Of a DNA stretch of 64,000 nt, positions 59,164-64,000 are shown piece by piece. The position numbers and the translations under genes are program-made. This DNA comes from Flaccisagitta enflata. Lineage: Eukaryota; Chaetognatha; Sagittoidea; Aphragmophora. Each line of letters starts with the position of its first letter. Position 1 is the stretch's first letter. Below the pieces are notes generated by a model. That model was given only the letters and a program-made list of their open reading frames with translations, searched no databases and had not been told where the DNA came from. The stretch spans positions 47,926,001 to 47,990,000 of the forward strand of contig OZ231128.1 in the NCBI GenBank assembly GCA_965153355.1, given 5' to 3'.

Positions 59164-59182
59164 TATTGATTGATTTATTGAT
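59098..59182. repeat. (GATT)n microsatellite
   Basis: GATT tetranucleotides with TATT variants. Confidence 0.95.
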
Positions 59183-59569
59183 CAACAAGAGAGAAAAACA
59201 AGCGTTTTGGGCATTTTAAACCTCACGTGATTGTTCAATGGAAAGTGCATGTGCACATCTTAACTGACTACTCAACAGCTTTAATAATGGTGCATGGTGG
59301 TTCATGCTTGTGTTTGGTAACTAGCTCATAAGTTTGTGTCTTTAATTGCATGCTTACTACATCTGATTGCATTTTACTGACGGTAGCAAAAGAAAAAACG
59401 GAACAAAATGCTTTTCAGTATTCTATATTCATATTAATCCAACGAGAAAAACATACAGAGACATGCAGAAAAACCGTTTGAAAGCTCTGTGAAAAATCTT
59501 TCGAATGAGACCTTGCTGGTTGTCCCCGCTTTATTCGTTTAGAAATTGCACAAGGATAAAGAAAAGGTA

Positions 59570-60472
59570 ACCTTGGCGTCATAAAAAATGGCGGATTCTT
59601 AAAACCTATTTTAACCATCTTAATTTAAGAGAAACTAAGGAAAATCGGTGATGGTTTGAAAGCTCTTTGAAAGATCTTTCATTTGAGTTGTGTCTGGACA
59701 TAGTAGCTCAAACCGTTTAGAAATTACAGTGATTCAAAGAAAACCTCTATTTTTTTACCCTTACGGTGTGTCATTTAAAAAAGTTTGCTAATAACTTCAT
59801 TGTTACCAAAATGTCCGATTGCCTTCAAATTTTCAGTGATGTCTAAATTGTGTGTCTACTGATACCGGTTCAATTTTTGTGAGGATCGGAAATTTTTTAC
59901 TATGGTTTTTTCATGTTCCTTTACTAACCCTCATCAAAATTCTTGAAAAATGATGCAATTTCAAAAAAAACTTGTTTATTTCTGAATTATTTGAGCTCAC
60001 AACCAGTTTGTTTTTTTTTTGGGAGAGGGCCCTAAATATAGAACTTTGAAAGTACTCTAAAACTGACATAGATTTTTCACAATTTTAAACATATATTCAT
60101 GAACAAAACGCTCAATAAAATCCAATCACTGATTCTTTCAAACCACAATTTTGCAAACCAACATTAAAATCTTTCGCATGGTGAAAATGATAGTAAAAGT
60201 TGTCCGATTTGGATGAAATTTTAAGATTAAGTACCGTTTAAAAGAGATTATGTTTTAGTTATGATCGATGACACACGGTAAGGGTGAAAAAAGAGAAGTG
60301 TTTTTCAAATTGATGTAGTTTCTAAACCATTTGAGCGACAATGTTGCGACACAACTCAAATGAAAGATCTTTCGAAGAGCTTTCTAGACATCACCAATTT
60401 TTCTTAGTTTCTCTCAAATTAAGTTTGTTAAAATAGGATTTAAAAATCCGCCATTTTTTATGACGCCAAGGT
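59570..60472. mobile_element. Element M, 903-bp element with arms of about 210 bp
   Basis: ACCTTGGCGTCATAAAAAAT at the left is mirrored at the right end (ATGACGCCAAGGT), and inverted similarity continues for about 210 bp through GAGAGAAACTAAG, GAAAGCTCTT-GAAAGATCTTTCATTTGAG, AACCGTTTAGAAA and ACCCTTACGGTGTGTCAT. TA on both sides. The arms contain the shared motif (TAGCTCAAACCGTTTAGAAA). Non-coding. Confidence 0.85.
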
Positions 60473-60488
60473 TAGTCACAAATGTAAA

Positions 60489-60562
60489 AGTGGAAGTGGG
60501 AGAAAGTGGAAAGTGGAAAGTGGAAAGTGGAAGTGGAAGTGGAAGTGGAAGTGGAAGTGGGA
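60489..60562. repeat. (GTGGAA)n hexanucleotide repeat
   Basis: AAGTGG/AAAGTGG units, about 12 copies. The Ser-Thr frame is an artefact. Confidence 0.93.
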
Positions 60563-60765
60563 GACAAAGTAGATACTGACCAAACTAAATACTGACGAAA
60601 AAAGTAGCATGCATAAGACCAAGACATCTTTTTTTGGGTGGAGGAGGGGTATTGACGGACAAAAGTTGATTTTCGGGTTTTAGAGTTGCACTTATTCACT
60701 TGCCAATAAAACAGGTATCACTTTTTTTTTTACCGTGAATTAAATCAGGTTGTCGAGAAAAAAAG

Positions 60766-60797
60766 GCCAGCACCTACGAGTCGAGTGCGAGACTTTA
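60766..60797 (+). repeat. Family A fragment
   Basis: AAGGCCAGCACCTACGAGTCGAGTGCGAGACTT resembles the left ends at 25,663 and 63,035 only. Confidence 0.45.
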
Positions 60798-60969
60798 AAA
60801 AATCCTTTTTGCCTTTTTTAACCGCTTTTTCACCCAGTTCTACAGTTTTCTCACTTTCAACTTTTTTAATATGTGTTTGGCCCATTCTTACCCCTTTAAA
60901 CCCTTCTAAAACTCTTTTACCACCTCCAACCATTGTTCATATTTTACTTTTACTGGACACTTTTGAAGC

Positions 60970-61615
60970 AGCTTTTTGGGCAGCGGCCCCAAAGGGTAAA
61001 ACACAGGGGGGAATTTCCAGATGTCTGTCCTTCCGTCCTTCCACCCATCCGTCTCCCCCCCCCCCCATGTTTTACAGGACATTGGCCCTTTGGGGCCGTT
61101 GCCCTGCTCTCACTCCACTTCTTTATTGGATGGATCACTCCCAGCAGGGCATCAGGTATCGCTGACCGTGTGCGATCTTTGGATGACTAGTTAGGCCCTC
61201 CAGGCCTCAAATCAGCTCTTCAGTCCTCAAATCAGCCCTCCAGACCTCAAATCTGCCCTCGAGGCCTTATGCTCAAATCAAGCCACCAGGCCTCAAATCT
61301 ATCCTAATAATATTAGGCTAATATGCGCTCAAGATCACAAACTGTCCCCCAAACCTCTGATCACTACTCCAGGCTTCAAATCAGTCAATTGTGCCTCCAG
61401 GCCTCATGCCTACCATTCAAGTTTCCACTCCAAGCCTCAAATCAACCGTTTTGAATCGTCTGAGGCCTAGAATATGCCCCTCAGGACGTCTAGAAATTCA
61501 CCCCTGTGTCCTACAGGACATCGACCGCTGCCCTGCACTCACTTTACTTCTTCACCTGATCAGTTCGAGTAGGGCATCGGGTACCGCTGACCATGTGCGA
61601 TCCTTGGATGACTAG
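60970..61615 (+). mobile_element. Family B composite: two units flanking a minisatellite
   Basis: 60,977-61,100 holds GGGCAGCGGCCCCAAAGGG and, inverted, CCCTTTGGGGCCGTTGCCC, with GTAAAACA and TGTTTTAC just inside. The unit continues to GCATCAGGTATCGCTGACC at 61,165. 61,195-61,480 is an array of about 20-bp units (CCTCCAGGCCTCAAATCAG). A second unit follows at 61,498-61,615 (GTGTCCTACAGGACATCG to GGTACCGCTGACCATGTGCG). TTGGATGACTAGT ends both units. Non-coding. Confidence 0.75.
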
Positions 61616-62079
61616 TCCAAAATAGATTTTATACTAATAAGCTCATCATCTTTTATCATTCTCTAACATTTTTCAAGTAGGTATAGGGTCTAATTTTTCC
61701 AAATTTATGTCAGTGATCATTCATGGATCTTTTACACTCGAGAGTGTCTCTGGGGTGAGGTTTTAGGAGGTTTTAGACATTTTTGGCCCAAAAAAATCAA
61801 ATTAACCCTGCTAATTTTACAATTCTTTTAATGGAAAAATTAGCGAGATTTTTGGCAGCTGCGTTTTGTGTAGTTGGTCCCTTGCAATGTGGTTAAAAAT
61901 GGTCAAAAGAGCTCAAAAATTGCTAGGAACCTACCATATGCTCATGAAAAAACAAAAAGCCGCTTATGTTACCTTTGCATGAGCGGATAGGTGCTTGGAA
62001 GCTACTCAAAAATGATAATTAGGATCAAATCCTAAACAAATGAATCCCATCTGTTTCAAGCTATTACCAGTTAACTATC
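61616..62079. other. No gene recognised
   Basis: AT-rich. No supported features. Confidence 0.45.
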
Positions 62080-62530
62080 AATAAAATGTCTAGCTCTTGG
62101 CCTCAATCTGTAACAAAGCTAGGTAAAATTCTCAATTGTGGACATCAGGGATGCTGCAGCAGGTCGTCAAGTGCATCCTCGAAGTCCTACTCACAAATCC
62201 ACCAGGAAGTTGAAATGACCGATAGAATTTCCTAATTTTTACTCAAGTAGCCTCATTTTATAACAAAAATAGGTAAAATTCTCACATGTCAACATCATGT
62301 ATCCTGCACAAGGTCGTCAGGTGCATCATGGAAGGGCTTATTCAGTAATCCATCATTGAAGCGGTTGGCATTGCTCAATCAATAAGATCTCCAATTATCT
62401 ACTTGATTATCAAAATTATATGACAAAACTAAGTAAAATTCTCACTGGACGACCTGCCGCAGCATACCTTATGTCAAGAATTGCATCATTGAGGGGTAGA
62501 TCCAGAAATGCGTCGTCTAAGCTTTGACAG
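62080..62530. repeat. Diverged tandem repeat, period about 150-160 bp, 3 copies
   Basis: A block AACAAA-TAGGTAAAATTCTCA recurs at 62,111, 62,261 and 62,421. Each copy is followed by GGTCGTCAAGTGCATC-like and AATCCA-CA-GAAG words. Old tandem duplication, no ORF. Confidence 0.7.
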
Positions 62531-62786
62531 ACAATCACATAGAAAGACACTTTTAAGACACAGCGTACTGGAAGAAGAAATTTCATGCGTCATAACATTT
62601 TTTCAAATATTTCTTATATCATCTGTCTATGTTTTTTTTATTTAAGAAAATATTTTTTAAGTGTCAAACAATAAAACTTTGTATAATCTCTAAAATACAG
62701 ATTTCATGTTTATAATATATTCAAAAAAAGGTAAAAAAAAGGTTTTTTTTGTAGAAAATTATCTTTTGTCATTTCACTTCTCTTAG

Positions 62787-62912
62787 ATGAAATTATATTG
62801 TTGCTTAGGAATAAAAAGATTTGCATTTCCAAAAACATGGCCTTTTTCTAAAAGCATATAAGAGAAATGCAAAATTTTCCTTACAGAGGAAGTGTTATAA
62901 TTTCATCTAACA
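62787..62912. mobile_element. Small inverted-repeat element S
   Basis: TAGATGAAATTATATTGTTG at the left mirrors TATAATTTCATCTA at the right. The interior AGATTTGCATTTCCAAAAACATGGCC closely resembles part of element O, so S may be a distant relative. TA or TTA border not resolved. Confidence 0.5.
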
Positions 62913-63034
62913 ATTTTTTAAAATTTTTTTCTCTATTTTTCTAAGGAATTCATAAATTCAATTCTTTTTTACAATTGTTATGAATCTAAAAGCAGCATTC
63001 TGAGTTTAAAAACATTGTTGAAATACCTTATATC

Positions 63035-63250
63035 AACAAGGCCAACACCTATAAGTCACATGCAAGACTTACAGGTTGACTTCGAATGACTTTGAATGAT
63101 TATGAATTTCTTCGACTGACATAGTAGACTCTTAAATGACTTAAAGACATAAAATTGATAAAAAAAGTAAAAGTGTGATAGACTGACAGACCAACGGATG
63201 AACAGACAGACGGACAAAGTGGAGTGTAGTCGCATGCATATGACTAAAAA
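63035..63250 (+). mobile_element. Family A repeat, TGACTT-interior subtype
   Basis: ACAAGGCCAACACCTATAAG, GTCACATGCAAGACTTACAG, TGACTTCGAATGACTTTGAATG units, GACGGACAAAG, then GTGTAGTCGCATGCATATGACTAAAAAT. Confidence 0.7.
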
Positions 63251-63374
63251 TATGTAACTAAAACCCAAATAACATTTTTTAATTATAATTACATCAAAGA
63301 AAAAAAGTCAAATGAAACCGAAATTTCCTGTTCCTGTACACCATGACTTAAGGAGATGCACATGCGCGGCATCT

Positions 63375-63465
63375 CAAATGCGCATTTTCATGTTACAGAC
63401 AAATTGATGGACCAACAAATGGACAAAGCCTACTACCGATCTGCTAGTCCACGACTTAAAAAAAA
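63375..63465 (+). repeat. Family A fragment
   Basis: ATGCGCATTTTCATG, TTGATGGACCAACAAATGGAC and GCTAGTCCACGACTTAAAAAA. The left end is lost. Confidence 0.55.
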
Positions 63466-64000
63466 AAGGAAAAGAAAAAGAAAAAGAAATACTTTTTGGA
63501 TTTTATGTTGTTCAAAGTTCATTTGTTTTTTTGTTTTTTGTTTTTGGTGAAGTAATTCATTCCAATCATAAATAGACAATTACCCAATTATCATAAAAAC
63601 GAATTTATTTTGAACGCCAAAAAGAATAAAATGACAGTTGTTTACAATTGAATATGTGATATATATAATGTATACATACAAATAAATAGCACATATACAA
63701 GTAGCATATGGTATGTACAGCATAAACACATATAAATAAAGCAATTTGGCTACATACAAATGCGTGCATGATTGATTCTTATATATGTGCGCAGCCAAGT
63801 TGCACTTGCTTTCTTGAAAACATTGCCAAAGAAATCAGCGAAAAACGCGCTTTTATAGTCTTCTTTAAACATCTCCTGGGATCGTTTGAGGCGGATTTCA
63901 AGGTTGGGCAAGGTCTCATTTGAAAGAAAAAACAAAACTGCGTCTAAAGATCCCTGATACAAAAATGGTCATAGTCGCATATCGCCGCAACAAGTCAGAG
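63466..64000. other. No gene recognised
   Basis: AT-rich with ATATATAATGTATACATAC-type words at 63,660-63,720. The last 200 bp include GTCTCATTTGAAAGAAAAA resembling arms of element M. No supported gene at the window edge. Confidence 0.4.

Overview
This window looks like repeat-dominated intergenic DNA from an animal nuclear genome. It has no operons or dense ORFs. It has very long dinucleotide microsatellites, dozens of short inverted-repeat transposons with target-site duplications, Tc1-type transposase relics, spliceosomal-type exon borders, and a BEL/Pao-type LTR retroelement. BEL/Pao elements are known only from metazoans. A marine invertebrate, possibly a crustacean, is a guess from the microsatellite load and not a demonstrated assignment.

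Layout. 0-8 kb: a degenerate family A repeat, a long (TC)n, a TA-flanked MITE (F), a 511-bp MITE (D) interrupted by a 1,152-bp inverted-repeat element (E), a long-arm element (R), a compound TTG/TCG/TTTTTG repeat, a foldback copy of family B, a Tc1 relic and a 174-bp (CA)n. 8-16 kb: family A copies, family J, a 357-bp (TC)n, a family C MITE and TG tracts. 16-25 kb: a palindromic MITE (I), J in reverse orientation, four minisatellites (55, 162 and 13 bp periods, plus simple repeats), a second Tc1 relic and pogo/Tigger-like MITEs (K). 25-31 kb: microsatellites with more A, B and C copies. 31,463-36,512: an intact non-autonomous BEL/Pao-type retroelement on the minus strand, the only long convincing ORF. 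37-47 kb: a 92-bp satellite, element P, B arrays, A/B composites and ATTC and TG arrays. 47-64 kb: TTAA-flanked nested elements (N, O), palindromic TA-flanked elements (H twice, G, L, M), a second D copy, two probable exons of an unrecognised minus-strand gene at 54,960-55,087 and 58,299-58,426, and diverged tandem repeats.

The most notable items are as follows. (1) The BEL-type element encodes Gag, zinc knuckles and an aspartic protease, followed by a membrane-anchored Cys-rich C-terminus. It has no reverse transcriptase, RNase H or integrase, so it must be mobilised in trans. (2) Repeat family A, about 30 copies, has inverted arms that differ between copies but change together at both ends of each copy. 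(3) Family D is a Tc1/mariner-type MITE carrying tRNA-like pol III box A and box B sequences. (4) Several nested insertions give a relative order: E into D, H into G, O into N, B into A and A into J.

No rRNA, functional tRNA, CRISPR array or complete host gene was found. Family letters A to S are local labels used only here.
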